A DNA stretch of 64,000 nucleotides. Source: Virgibacillus proomii. GTDB lineage: Bacteria; Bacillota; Bacilli; Bacillales; Amphibacillaceae. The stretch is taken from NCBI RefSeq assembly GCF_018916875.1, contig NZ_JAHLNO010000004.1, positions 451,924 to 515,923 of the forward strand, read 5' to 3'. Positions 10,096 through 18,405 of the stretch are shown here, piece after piece. The notes below the pieces were generated by a model. That model was not told the origin of the DNA and searched no databases. It saw only the letters and a program-made list of their open reading frames with translations. How positions within the stretch are numbered: the stretch's first letter is position 1; the number at the start of each line of letters is the position of its first letter. Both the position numbers and the translations under genes were made by a program.

Positions 10096-10941
10096 ATGAA
10101 AACGATTGGAGTAGTAGGAGCTGGAACGATAGGGCAGGGGGTGGCTCAGGAATTTTCCTATTATGGTTATAAGGTTATCTTAGTAGATAATTCTAACGAA
10201 GCACTAAAAAACGCTGAAAAAGGAATGATCCAAAATCATAAACTTTATCAATTAATGGGAAAGAAAAAGGGGATTTCTACACCTGAAGATATGTTACGTA
10301 ATATTCAGTTCTCCGCTAATTTACAGGATCTAGAACGAGTGGATTTCTTAGTTGAAAATATAATTGAAAACTATGATGCTAAAAAACAATTATATTTCGA
10401 ACTAAATGAAATATGTAATTCGGATGTAATTTACGCAGCAAATACTTCTTGTATCCCTATTACGAAAATAAGTTCAAATATTAAGAAGCCTTCTAATGTG
10501 ATAGGATTGCACTTTATGAATCCGGTCCCATTGAGTAATTTAGTTGAAGTAATTAAAGGATTTCATACGTCAGAGGAGACTATTAGTATTGCAACAGAGC
10601 TAATGCATGTTCTAAAAAAAGAAACGGTTGTCGTAAATGATTACCCAGGATTTGTTTCTAATCGTGTTTTAATGCTGACCATAAATGAATGTGTATTTCT
10701 TTTACAGGATGGAGTGGCTACTCCTGAGGATGTGGACAAAATATTTAAGTTAGGCTTTTCTCATAAAATGGGTCCGCTTGCTACAGCTGACCTAATTGGA
10801 TTAGATACGGTTTTATATTCTTTAGAAGAATTATTTAATAATTACTTAGATCCAAAGTTTCGACCTAGTCCATATTTAAAAAAATTAGTCGATGCCGGGA
10901 TGCTTGGGAGAAAAACTGGACAAGGTTTTTTCAAATATTAA
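10096..10941 (+). CDS. 3-hydroxyacyl-CoA dehydrogenase family (FkbK/XcnB-like), extender-unit pathway
   Basis: A 281-residue dehydrogenase with an N-terminal Rossmann motif (GVVGAGTIGQGVAQ), the HFMNPVPLSNLVEVI segment carrying the catalytic His, and NDYPGFVSNRVLM at the start of the C-terminal dimerisation domain. It ends in GMLGRKTGQGFFKY, typical of the family. In methoxymalonyl- and hydroxymalonyl-ACP synthesis an enzyme of this family oxidises glyceryl-ACP at C3. Here it opens a run of dehydrogenase, FkbH-like protein, ACP and acyl-CoA dehydrogenase, which fixes the pathway. The start has a good ribosome site (AAGAGGTAGG) 17 bp after the preceding stop. Confidence 0.88.
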   Translation: MKTIGVVGAGTIGQGVAQEFSYYGYKVILVDNSNEALKNAEKGMIQNHKLYQLMGKKKGISTPEDMLRNIQFSANLQDLERVDFLVENIIENYDAKKQLYFELNEICNSDVIYAANTSCIPITKISSNIKKPSNVIGLHFMNPVPLSNLVEVIKGFHTSEETISIATELMHVLKKETVVVNDYPGFVSNRVLMLTINECVFLLQDGVATPEDVDKIFKLGFSHKMGPLATADLIGLDTVLYSLEELFNNYLDPKFRPSPYLKKLVDAGMLGRKTGQGFFKY

Positions 10942-10960
10942 TAAAGTAGGTGAATCGATA

Positions 10961-12028
10961 ATGGAAGAGGGAATGAAGGAGATAAAATGTATTGTATGGG
11001 ACCTTGATAATACCATTTGGGAAGGTACTTTAGCTGAGGCAGATGATGTTAAGTTAAAGCCTGGAATAATAAAGGTTATAGAAGAATTAGATCGGAGAGG
11101 TATATTACACTCCATCTCAAGTAAAAACAATTATGACCTCGCAATGAAAAAATTAAATGAATTCGATATTGGAAAATACTTTTTATATCCAGAAGTTCAT
11201 TGGAATGCTAAATCGTTAGCTATACAGAAAATAATAGAAAATCTAAATATCAACGTTGATACCATTCTTTTCATTGATGATCAAGAATTTGAGCGAGAAG
11301 AAGTTAAAAGCGTTCACCCAACAATTAGCTGTTTAGACAGCAAATATTATCAGACGTTATTAACGCATCCTAGATTAAATCCTAAATTTATTACCGAGGA
11401 TTCTTATAAAAGACGAATACGGTATTTAGAAGATATGAAAAGAAAAAAAGAAGAAGCTACATATGAGGGGCCAAAAGAGGAATTTTTAGCGGCATTAAAA
11501 ATGAAGTTCACTATATCAGAGGCTAAAGAGCAAGACTTAAGAAGACTAGAAGAACTTACTTATCGGACTAACCAGCTCAATTCAACAGGTAACATATATA
11601 GTTACGAAGATTTAAAAGAGTATATGGAATCTGATAGTCATCAGCTTATTGTATGTGAGTTGAGTGATAAATACGGTAGTTATGGAAAAATTGGTCTAGC
11701 TTTATTGAAAAAAACGTCGGAATATTGGGAAATTATGCAGCTATTAATGTCGTGTCGGGTAATGTCCAGAGGTGTAGGAACAGTCCTATTAACCTATATA
11801 ATCCAACAAGCTAAAAAGTCAAATGTATTACTTAGAGCAAAATTTCGCCCTACAGATAGAAATCGAATCATGTATATAACATATGGTTTTTCAAATTTTA
11901 AGGAAACAAAAGTTAATAGTGATGGAACAGTTGTGTTATCAAATGACTTATCTGTCATAAACTCATATCCAAGTTATATAGATGTACAAGAAGTAATAAA
12001 TAAGGAATCCAAACACCTATTTATATAA
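10961..12028 (+). CDS. FkbH-like HAD protein (glyceryl-ACP forming)
   Basis: A 355-residue FkbH-type protein. The N-terminal half is a HAD domain with VWDLDNTIWEGTLAE near residue 15 and FIDDQEFEREEV near 108. The C-terminal half is GNAT-like, containing the family hallmark TYRTNQLNSTG. FkbH proteins take 1,3-bisphosphoglycerate, remove a phosphate and load the glyceryl unit onto a dedicated ACP, the first step to methoxymalonyl- or hydroxymalonyl-ACP. The chosen ATG at 10961 follows AAAGTAGGTG; an upstream in-frame ATG at 10892 lies inside the previous gene and lacks a ribosome site. The dedicated ACP follows after 21 bp. Confidence 0.9.
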   Translation: MEEGMKEIKCIVWDLDNTIWEGTLAEADDVKLKPGIIKVIEELDRRGILHSISSKNNYDLAMKKLNEFDIGKYFLYPEVHWNAKSLAIQKIIENLNINVDTILFIDDQEFEREEVKSVHPTISCLDSKYYQTLLTHPRLNPKFITEDSYKRRIRYLEDMKRKKEEATYEGPKEEFLAALKMKFTISEAKEQDLRRLEELTYRTNQLNSTGNIYSYEDLKEYMESDSHQLIVCELSDKYGSYGKIGLALLKKTSEYWEIMQLLMSCRVMSRGVGTVLLTYIIQQAKKSNVLLRAKFRPTDRNRIMYITYGFSNFKETKVNSDGTVVLSNDLSVINSYPSYIDVQEVINKESKHLFI

Positions 12029-12049
12029 TTTAAAAAAGGCGGTGTAAAT

Positions 12050-12322
12050 ATGGAAAGTATTCAGGAGATAGAAAAGACGGTTAGGTCATTCTTAGAAGAA
12101 AATATGATTTTCTATGAAAGAGAAAATAGTCTTGATAATGATGATAATATTTTTGAACTAGGATTTGTAGATTCTATGTTTGCATTGAGTTTAGTAACAT
12201 TTATAGAAAATAACTTTGAAATAAAAGTAGAGAGTGAAGACCTACAAATTAGTAACTTTAGTTCCATAAATAATATAACTAATTTTATTCAAAATAAAAG
12301 ACAGAGTAGAGTAATAGAATGA
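12050..12322 (+). CDS. Acyl carrier protein of the extender cassette (FkbJ-like)
   Basis: A 90-residue free-standing acyl carrier protein. The phosphopantetheine Ser lies in LGFVDSMFAL (about residue 43), followed by the usual amphipathic helices and an acidic surface. FkbJ/ZmaD-type ACPs carry the glyceryl unit through both oxidations and deliver the finished extender. Its place between the FkbH-like gene and the acyl-CoA dehydrogenase, with a 4 bp overlap with the latter, supports that role. It is distinct from the second free carrier protein at 33.5 kb. Confidence 0.88.
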   Translation: MESIQEIEKTVRSFLEENMIFYERENSLDNDDNIFELGFVDSMFALSLVTFIENNFEIKVESEDLQISNFSSINNITNFIQNKRQSRVIE

Positions 12323-13476
12323 ACAATATTTTATCGCAAGAGCAAGAAACTTTTATTTCAAAGATAAGCATGTTTTCTGAACAAGAAGTAAAGACACGTA
12401 GCAAAGATATGGATGAACAGGGATATTTTGATGAAAATTTGATTCGTAGACTTAGTGAAATAGGTCTCCTAGGTGCAACCTTTCCTAAAGAGTATGGTGG
12501 ATTAGAACTGGATCCTCTAACCTATGGTTACTGTACAGAAGAAATCGGAAAAAGTTGTAGTAATACTAGGGCATTAATGACAGTACATGTTTCATTAGTT
12601 GGCGAGACAATTCTTAGATGGGGAAGCCAAGAACAGAAAAATGAATGGATTCCCCAGATGGCAAGAGGAGATAAGATAGGTGCTTTTGCGTTATCGGAAG
12701 AAAATACCGGCAGCAACGCAAAAGGTATTGCAACAACATACATCGAAAAACATAACAAATTTATTATTAATGGAGAGAAGAAGTTTATCTCTTTCGGAGA
12801 TATTGCTGATTTCTTTATTGTTATCGCTAGGAATAATCAGGAAATAACAGCTTTTATCATAGAGCGGGATTTAGAAGGAATATCTACAGAGCCGATCAAA
12901 GGACTGTTAGGATCGCGTGGATCACATGTTTCAAAAATATACTTCAATAATGTTGTTGTTCCTGCTGATAGAGTTCTTGGACTAAGAGGATCTGGATTCA
13001 CCTATATTGTTAATACTGCTTTAGATCATGGGAGATATAGTATTGCTTGGGGAGCATTAGGTATTGCTCAGGCAAGTCTAGAAGAAATGATAAAGTATGC
13101 GAGTAAGAGAGAGCAATTTGGAAAAAGAATTGTGGAAAATCAGTTAATTCAAGGAATGATAGGGGATGCTATGACCCATATTCACGCAGCTCGAGCACTT
13201 TGTATAGAGGCTGGTCTAAAAAGAAGAAATCAAGATACAGATTCCATCATTCATACTTCTATGGCTAAATATTATTCATCTAAGATTGCTATGGAAATAG
13301 CAACAGATGCGGTGCAAGTACATGGAGGTAATGGATGCTATAACACATTTCCGGTAGAAAGATTCTTTAGAGAGGCGAAAATATTAGAAATTATTGAAGG
13401 AACATCACAAATTCAACAACAGCTTATTGCACAGTATGGTTTAAAAAAGTATAGTCCAAGAAAAACGTTGATTTAA
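12319..13476 (+). CDS. Acyl-CoA (acyl-ACP) dehydrogenase, FkbI/XcnD-like
   Basis: A 385-residue flavin-dependent dehydrogenase. Family landmarks are FALSEENTGSNAKGIAT (FAD and substrate loop), FGDIADFFIVIAR, GSRGSHVSKIYFNNVVVP, REQFGKRI, VQVHGGNGC and the C-terminal EIIEGTSQIQQQLIA. In hydroxymalonyl- and methoxymalonyl-ACP pathways this enzyme works with the 3-hydroxyacyl dehydrogenase to convert glyceryl-ACP to the 2-hydroxymalonyl form. The start overlaps the ACP stop (ATGA), implying coupled translation. Length is normal and no key segment is missing. Confidence 0.88.
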   Translation: MNNILSQEQETFISKISMFSEQEVKTRSKDMDEQGYFDENLIRRLSEIGLLGATFPKEYGGLELDPLTYGYCTEEIGKSCSNTRALMTVHVSLVGETILRWGSQEQKNEWIPQMARGDKIGAFALSEENTGSNAKGIATTYIEKHNKFIINGEKKFISFGDIADFFIVIARNNQEITAFIIERDLEGISTEPIKGLLGSRGSHVSKIYFNNVVVPADRVLGLRGSGFTYIVNTALDHGRYSIAWGALGIAQASLEEMIKYASKREQFGKRIVENQLIQGMIGDAMTHIHAARALCIEAGLKRRNQDTDSIIHTSMAKYYSSKIAMEIATDAVQVHGGNGCYNTFPVERFFREAKILEIIEGTSQIQQQLIAQYGLKKYSPRKTLI

Positions 13477-13493
13477 ATGAGGAGTAATAGAAA

Positions 13494-14450
13494 ATGATAG
13501 GAATAAAATCGATAGAATTCTATATACCTGACAATTTATATCCTGTTAGAGAATTAAAGGAAGTTCAAGAGCTGACACCTGAGCAACAAAACATTCTTTC
13601 ACTAATGAAATTGGAAACTGTATCTATTGCAGAAGAATATGATAATACAGAACTTGCATATGAAGCCTCTAAAAAAGCATTAACTGCAGCAGGAATTACT
13701 CCAGAAAATGTGGATGTTGTGATATATCTTCAAAGCAGATCTCCCAAATATTTAATGAGCTCAGAAGCAACACGTCTACAGGAACTTATAGGTGCAACCA
13801 ACGCATACAGTTTCACAGTAGCAGATATGGGTTGTACGAATATTAATATAGCCTTATCACTAGCTAGAAACATATTAACCTCCGATGAGAACGTTGACAA
13901 CATACTAATTAGTTGTGGAAGTAAACCCACTGGAAAAGACCGGTATCGTGAAGCGGTCACAGTAATTGGTGATGGTGGTATGGGGGTAGTGGTATCTAGG
14001 TGTGAATCTAATCAACTGTTAGATATTAAAATTAAGACAGATGGCAGATTTTGGGATCTTTATAAGGTGGAATACAAAGACAAATTAGTAGACGAATATA
14101 AGGAAATTTGTACTAATTCTAGGTATAAATTTGAATTATCGATAGCTAGCCGAAATAATTTTAAAATACTTAATTCAGAATTGTTAGGCAATAATTTTGA
14201 TGAAGTAAATGGTGTTATTATGCAAAACTTATCAGAATCAGCATTTACATTTAATGAAGAGGCGCTTCAAGTCAATCTTTTAGAGAGTTGTTTTCAAAAT
14301 TGTAGAATGTATGGCCATCTAGGATCCATTGATATTATGTTGAATTATAAGACCAGCTTACAAAATGGTGAAATTAATAAAGGTGATAAGGTCCTAATAA
14401 TGAATAATAGTCCAGTTGCGTGCTGGAGCTCGTTATTAATGAAGGTTTAG
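13494..14450 (+). CDS. KAS III-like protein, candidate acyltransferase of the extender unit
   Basis: A 318-residue thiolase-fold protein of the FabH/KAS III type. The nucleophile Cys is in ADMGCTNINIAL (about residue 114). The usual HQAN motif is replaced by MQNLSESAF, and the usual GN loop reads YGHLGSIDIM (His ~275), so the standard Cys-His-Asn triad is altered. KAS III homologues such as CerJ are known to transfer acyl groups rather than condense. Sitting inside the methoxymalonyl-type cassette, next to a PKS whose AT looks dead, it may move the extender onto the PKS carrier; this is inference. It could also start a short chain. Ribosome site GAGGAGTAA at 13477-13485. Confidence 0.7.
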   Translation: MIGIKSIEFYIPDNLYPVRELKEVQELTPEQQNILSLMKLETVSIAEEYDNTELAYEASKKALTAAGITPENVDVVIYLQSRSPKYLMSSEATRLQELIGATNAYSFTVADMGCTNINIALSLARNILTSDENVDNILISCGSKPTGKDRYREAVTVIGDGGMGVVVSRCESNQLLDIKIKTDGRFWDLYKVEYKDKLVDEYKEICTNSRYKFELSIASRNNFKILNSELLGNNFDEVNGVIMQNLSESAFTFNEEALQVNLLESCFQNCRMYGHLGSIDIMLNYKTSLQNGEINKGDKVLIMNNSPVACWSSLLMKV

Positions 14451-14470
14451 AATTTGGGAGGTTAATAGAC

Positions 14471-15175
14471 TTGGAACCTTATGAAGAATTCTCTAGGGAA
14501 TACAATAACTATCAAACTATCTTCACACGTTTATATAATAGTTTTTTAAGAAAAGTACAAGTAAAACATGAGATAAATTTTGAAAGGACCCTAGATTTAG
14601 CATGTGGTACGGGGTTGCTAATTTCAAAAATAAGATCAAAAGCAGAAAAAGTAGTCGGTTTAGATTATAGTCCGGAAATGTTGAAATTAGCGATTGAAAG
14701 TTATTCACATTTTCCTAATGTAGAATTTATACAGGGAGACTTCCGTAAATTTTCATTACCTGATAAATTTAGTTTAATCATTAGTAGCTTTGATTCGTTT
14801 AACTATATCGATCACATTGATGAACTAGACTCCATTTTTTCGTGTGTAGCCAGTCATTTAGATAAGGATGGCCATTTTATATTTGATGTTGTAAGCGAAA
14901 ATTACTATATGAAAATTAACGGGACTTCTATCAGTACTGAAAATTCAGGCTTTCAAAATAAAATTACCTATAATTCGGATTTGAGGAAAATGACAAGTGT
15001 ATTTTCTTTTCGTAATGGAACCGAGGAACATCATCAAATACCAATTGAGCACACAGATGTATTAAAAAGTGCAAAAAATAATGGATTAGATATTGTAGGG
15101 TCCTTTTCTAGTTTTAACCTCGACCCATTAGTAGAGTCTTCGGAAAGGCTTTTTTATATCATGAAGCATAAATAA
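14471..15175 (+). CDS. SAM-dependent methyltransferase (FkbG-like role proposed)
   Basis: A class I methyltransferase of about 234 residues. The SAM-binding glycine motif is LDLACGTGLLISKI, followed by GLDYSPEMLKLA and FQGDFRKF-like acidic segments. Position directly after the FkbH, ACP, dehydrogenase and KAS III genes suggests O-methylation of hydroxymalonyl-ACP to methoxymalonyl-ACP, as FkbG does. The sequence itself does not reveal whether the acceptor is O, N or C. TTG 14471 is chosen because GGGAGG at 14456-14461 is well spaced from it; an earlier ATG at 14420 is inside the preceding gene. Confidence 0.8.
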   Translation: MEPYEEFSREYNNYQTIFTRLYNSFLRKVQVKHEINFERTLDLACGTGLLISKIRSKAEKVVGLDYSPEMLKLAIESYSHFPNVEFIQGDFRKFSLPDKFSLIISSFDSFNYIDHIDELDSIFSCVASHLDKDGHFIFDVVSENYYMKINGTSISTENSGFQNKITYNSDLRKMTSVFSFRNGTEEHHQIPIEHTDVLKSAKNNGLDIVGSFSSFNLDPLVESSERLFYIMKHK

Positions 15176-15201
15176 CGAGAATCACTGTTGAGGTGATATA
15201 A

Positions 15202-18200
15202 ATGGGAAAAATAGATAAAAATAATGTAGAAGATATAGTCGGCTTAACCCCTATGCAGCAGGGCATACTTTATGAATCCCTAAAGGATCCCGAAAATGAT
15301 ATGTATTTTGTACAAATTAGTCTGAAATTAGATGGAATAATAATTGAAGACTATTTCAGGAAAGCCTGGGAGTTCGTTATGGAACATAATAATAGTTTAA
15401 GAAGTATATTCGCATGGGAGAATTTATCAGAACCGGTGCAAGTAATATTAAAGAAAATTACGCCATCAATTAGAGTGGATGATTTATCAACTAAATCATT
15501 GGAATATAAGGATTGGTTTTTAGAAGATAGGAAAATAAAAGATCGAAATGAACGATTTGTCCTAAACAAAGGACCTCTTTTCAGAATAAATCTAATCAAA
15601 CTTAGCTCTAGCATTTCATATGTCATGATTAGCTTTCATCATATTCTATGGGACGGTTGGAGTACCAATATTATCCTAAAGGAATTCTTTCAGTATTATG
15701 ATCATCTCACAAAGGGCATTGAACCTATAATAACAAATGAGAAGGCGCAATTTAAGGATTATATTAAATGGATTCAATCCAAAAATTCGCTAGAAGAGTC
15801 GGAGTATTGGAAAGGTTATCTAAAAGGATTTGACACAAAGACTTCCCTATCTTCAACAATGATATCTAGTTCTAACCCAGGTAAGATTCAAGGATCACAA
15901 ATTACCTTGTCAAATAAAATTGTAGATAAACTAAAGGAATTATCAAAAAAACAAGAAGTTACAATGGCTACAATACTTTATTCAGCATGGGGATTACTTT
16001 TGCAGAAGTATAATAACACCGATGACGCTGTGTTTGGTACAACTGTTTCTGGAAGGCCGAATCATATTGGTAAAATCAAAAATTCTGTGGGCTTATTTAT
16101 TAATACAGTTCCACTAAGAGTCAAAACTAATAATGTTACAAGAATTAACGAGTTATTAAAAAAAGTTGGAGAAGAACTAAGTGAACGATATCAATTTGAA
16201 AGTACTTCATTGGTGGATATTAAATCTTATTCTAATATCCCAACTGAAAGTCAATTATTTGATTGTATCGTAGTGTATGAGAATTATCCTGTAGAAGATT
16301 GGTATCGTAATGGAATTGAATCCTTAAAAGTAATATCATACTCAACCTCTGAAAAAACAAATTATAGCGTAGTAGTTGAGGTTAGCGAAAATGATGAATA
16401 TAACATCAACCTAAGATATGACAGTCAAGTATTTGACGAGGAAACAATAAATAGAATAAAAGAACATTTGTATCAAGTTATACTAGAAATTCTTGAAAAC
16501 CCATTTGCAAAAACTTCTGATCTACAAATTATAACGGATGAAGAAAAACGACAAATACTTACAATGAATAAAAGTAATTCTGACTATCCAAATAAATGTG
16601 TACATGAACTGTTTGAAGAACAGGTAGAGAAGACCCCTAATTATATTGCTGTTACGATGGATCATAATAAACTAACTTATGAAGAGTTAAACAGAAGAGC
16701 AAACCAAATGGCTAGAGTACTTCGGAATAACGGAATAAAAGCAGAGAGTATCGTTGGGATTGCTACAGATAGATCCATTGAGATGATTATTAGTATGCTT
16801 GCAGTCATGAAAGCGGGTGGTGCGTATCTACCAATCGATCCGAGTTATCCTGACGATAGGATTAAATATATTGTGGAAGATTCAAAAATGGAATGTCTCT
16901 TGGTACAAAGTAAATTAAAGGAAAAGTTTCAATCTTTTTCAACGACAAATATGTTATGGATGGATGATTCATCCTTATTTGAGGGGGAAGGTACATCTAA
17001 TCTGAATATTTCCTCTCAGAAGAATGATTTGGCCTATGTGATATACACTTCTGGGTCAACAGGTAATCCAAAAGGGGTTTTGATTGAACACCAATCAATC
17101 GTAAATACATTAACTTGGCGAGCTGAATATTATCATTATACAGAAGTGGATGCAGTATTACAGATTCCTCCTTTTGTTTTTGACAGTTCGGTCGGAGACA
17201 TTTTTACATCCCTTATTTCGGGGGCTAAGGTTGTATTATTTCGATCCGAAGACAGACTTGAAATGAATAAACTAGCAAGGCTAGTACATGAGGAGAATGT
17301 TACGAACTTTTTAATTGTCCCTAGCTTATACAAAAAATTTATCGAGAATCTAACCTATGATTTACCGAGTCTCCGCTTTGTAACATTAGCAGGAGAAGAT
17401 TTAACCGAAGGGCTAGTAGAAGATCATTTTAAACGATTTGACCATGTAGATTTGTATAATGAGTATGGCCCAACGGAAAATAGTGTTGCTTCAACTGTAT
17501 ATAAGTTTGATAAAAATAATATCCAAGTTAGAATTGGTACCCCTATTCACAATACAAATTGCTATGTGATGGACAAGAAAAATAAAATACAACCTTTTGG
17601 AATTACTGGTGAGTTACAAGTGAGTGGAAGAGGACTAGCACGTGGATATCTTGGTAATAAAGGATTAACGAATGAAAAGTTTTATTACAACCAAGAGATG
17701 GGAGAAAAATTATATAAAACGGGCGATTTAGTAAAACTACTACCAGATGGAGAATTAGTATATATCGGTAGAGTAGATAATCAAGTAAAGATTAGAGGAA
17801 ATCGCATTGAATTAGGGGAAATTGAGAGAAAATTAATGGAACACGACCAGATAAAAGAAGCGATTGTTACAACAAAAGACGATGAAAATAATGGAACTAA
17901 AAAACTTGTTGCCTATATTGTGAAAAAAGAACATATTACGCTTGAGTCGATTAAACAATTTATCTCAGAAAAATGTCCTAATTATATGGTTCCAGAATAT
18001 GTTATTTTCCTAAAAGAGATTCCATTAACACTTAATGGAAAAATCGATCGAAAAGCATTGCCGAACCCTAAAGGGAATTTGAATAACCGAGAAATGGAAT
18101 CCCCCATTAATGAAACACAAGAAAAATTAGTAAGAATATGGCAGCAGTTATTAGATAGACAGGATATTGGTGTGCACGATAAATTTTTTGATGTTGGTGG

Positions 18201-18369
18201 TGATTCATTAAAACTAATCAGTTTGACAAGTTTAATAAATAGGGAGTTTGAAACAACGTTCAATGTTAAGGACTTATTTAAATATCCTAGTATTAGCAGT
18301 CTTTCAAAGATAATTTTAAAGGAAGAAAAAGATATGAAAGAGAAGAAAACCCTTGCTTTTAAATACTAA
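15202..18369 (+). CDS. NRPS: C (accepts D-residue) - A - PCP
   Basis: A 1055-residue single module. The condensation domain begins LTPMQQGILYESL and carries SFHHILWDGWS (~145), features of D-to-L condensing domains, matching the epimerase at the end of the preceding NRPS. Adenylation core YTSGSTGNPKG at ~614, NEYGPTENSV, TGDLVKL and NGKIDRKALP; carrier VGGDSLKL with Ser ~1001. The by-eye code is DSGLTAEVAK. The TAEVAK half resembles one published Tyr code (DGTITAEVAK), so an aromatic residue is possible but weakly supported. It ends without thioesterase or epimerase, so the chain passes to the following PKS. Start ATG after GAGGTGATA. Confidence 0.88.
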   Translation: MGKIDKNNVEDIVGLTPMQQGILYESLKDPENDMYFVQISLKLDGIIIEDYFRKAWEFVMEHNNSLRSIFAWENLSEPVQVILKKITPSIRVDDLSTKSLEYKDWFLEDRKIKDRNERFVLNKGPLFRINLIKLSSSISYVMISFHHILWDGWSTNIILKEFFQYYDHLTKGIEPIITNEKAQFKDYIKWIQSKNSLEESEYWKGYLKGFDTKTSLSSTMISSSNPGKIQGSQITLSNKIVDKLKELSKKQEVTMATILYSAWGLLLQKYNNTDDAVFGTTVSGRPNHIGKIKNSVGLFINTVPLRVKTNNVTRINELLKKVGEELSERYQFESTSLVDIKSYSNIPTESQLFDCIVVYENYPVEDWYRNGIESLKVISYSTSEKTNYSVVVEVSENDEYNINLRYDSQVFDEETINRIKEHLYQVILEILENPFAKTSDLQIITDEEKRQILTMNKSNSDYPNKCVHELFEEQVEKTPNYIAVTMDHNKLTYEELNRRANQMARVLRNNGIKAESIVGIATDRSIEMIISMLAVMKAGGAYLPIDPSYPDDRIKYIVEDSKMECLLVQSKLKEKFQSFSTTNMLWMDDSSLFEGEGTSNLNISSQKNDLAYVIYTSGSTGNPKGVLIEHQSIVNTLTWRAEYYHYTEVDAVLQIPPFVFDSSVGDIFTSLISGAKVVLFRSEDRLEMNKLARLVHEENVTNFLIVPSLYKKFIENLTYDLPSLRFVTLAGEDLTEGLVEDHFKRFDHVDLYNEYGPTENSVASTVYKFDKNNIQVRIGTPIHNTNCYVMDKKNKIQPFGITGELQVSGRGLARGYLGNKGLTNEKFYYNQEMGEKLYKTGDLVKLLPDGELVYIGRVDNQVKIRGNRIELGEIERKLMEHDQIKEAIVTTKDDENNGTKKLVAYIVKKEHITLESIKQFISEKCPNYMVPEYVIFLKEIPLTLNGKIDRKALPNPKGNLNNREMESPINETQEKLVRIWQQLLDRQDIGVHDKFFDVGGDSLKLISLTSLINREFETTFNVKDLFKYPSISSLSKIILKEEKDMKEKKTLAFKY

Positions 18370-18405
18370 ATTATTTGTAAACAGTTGATAACTGGGGGGA
18401 GTAAT

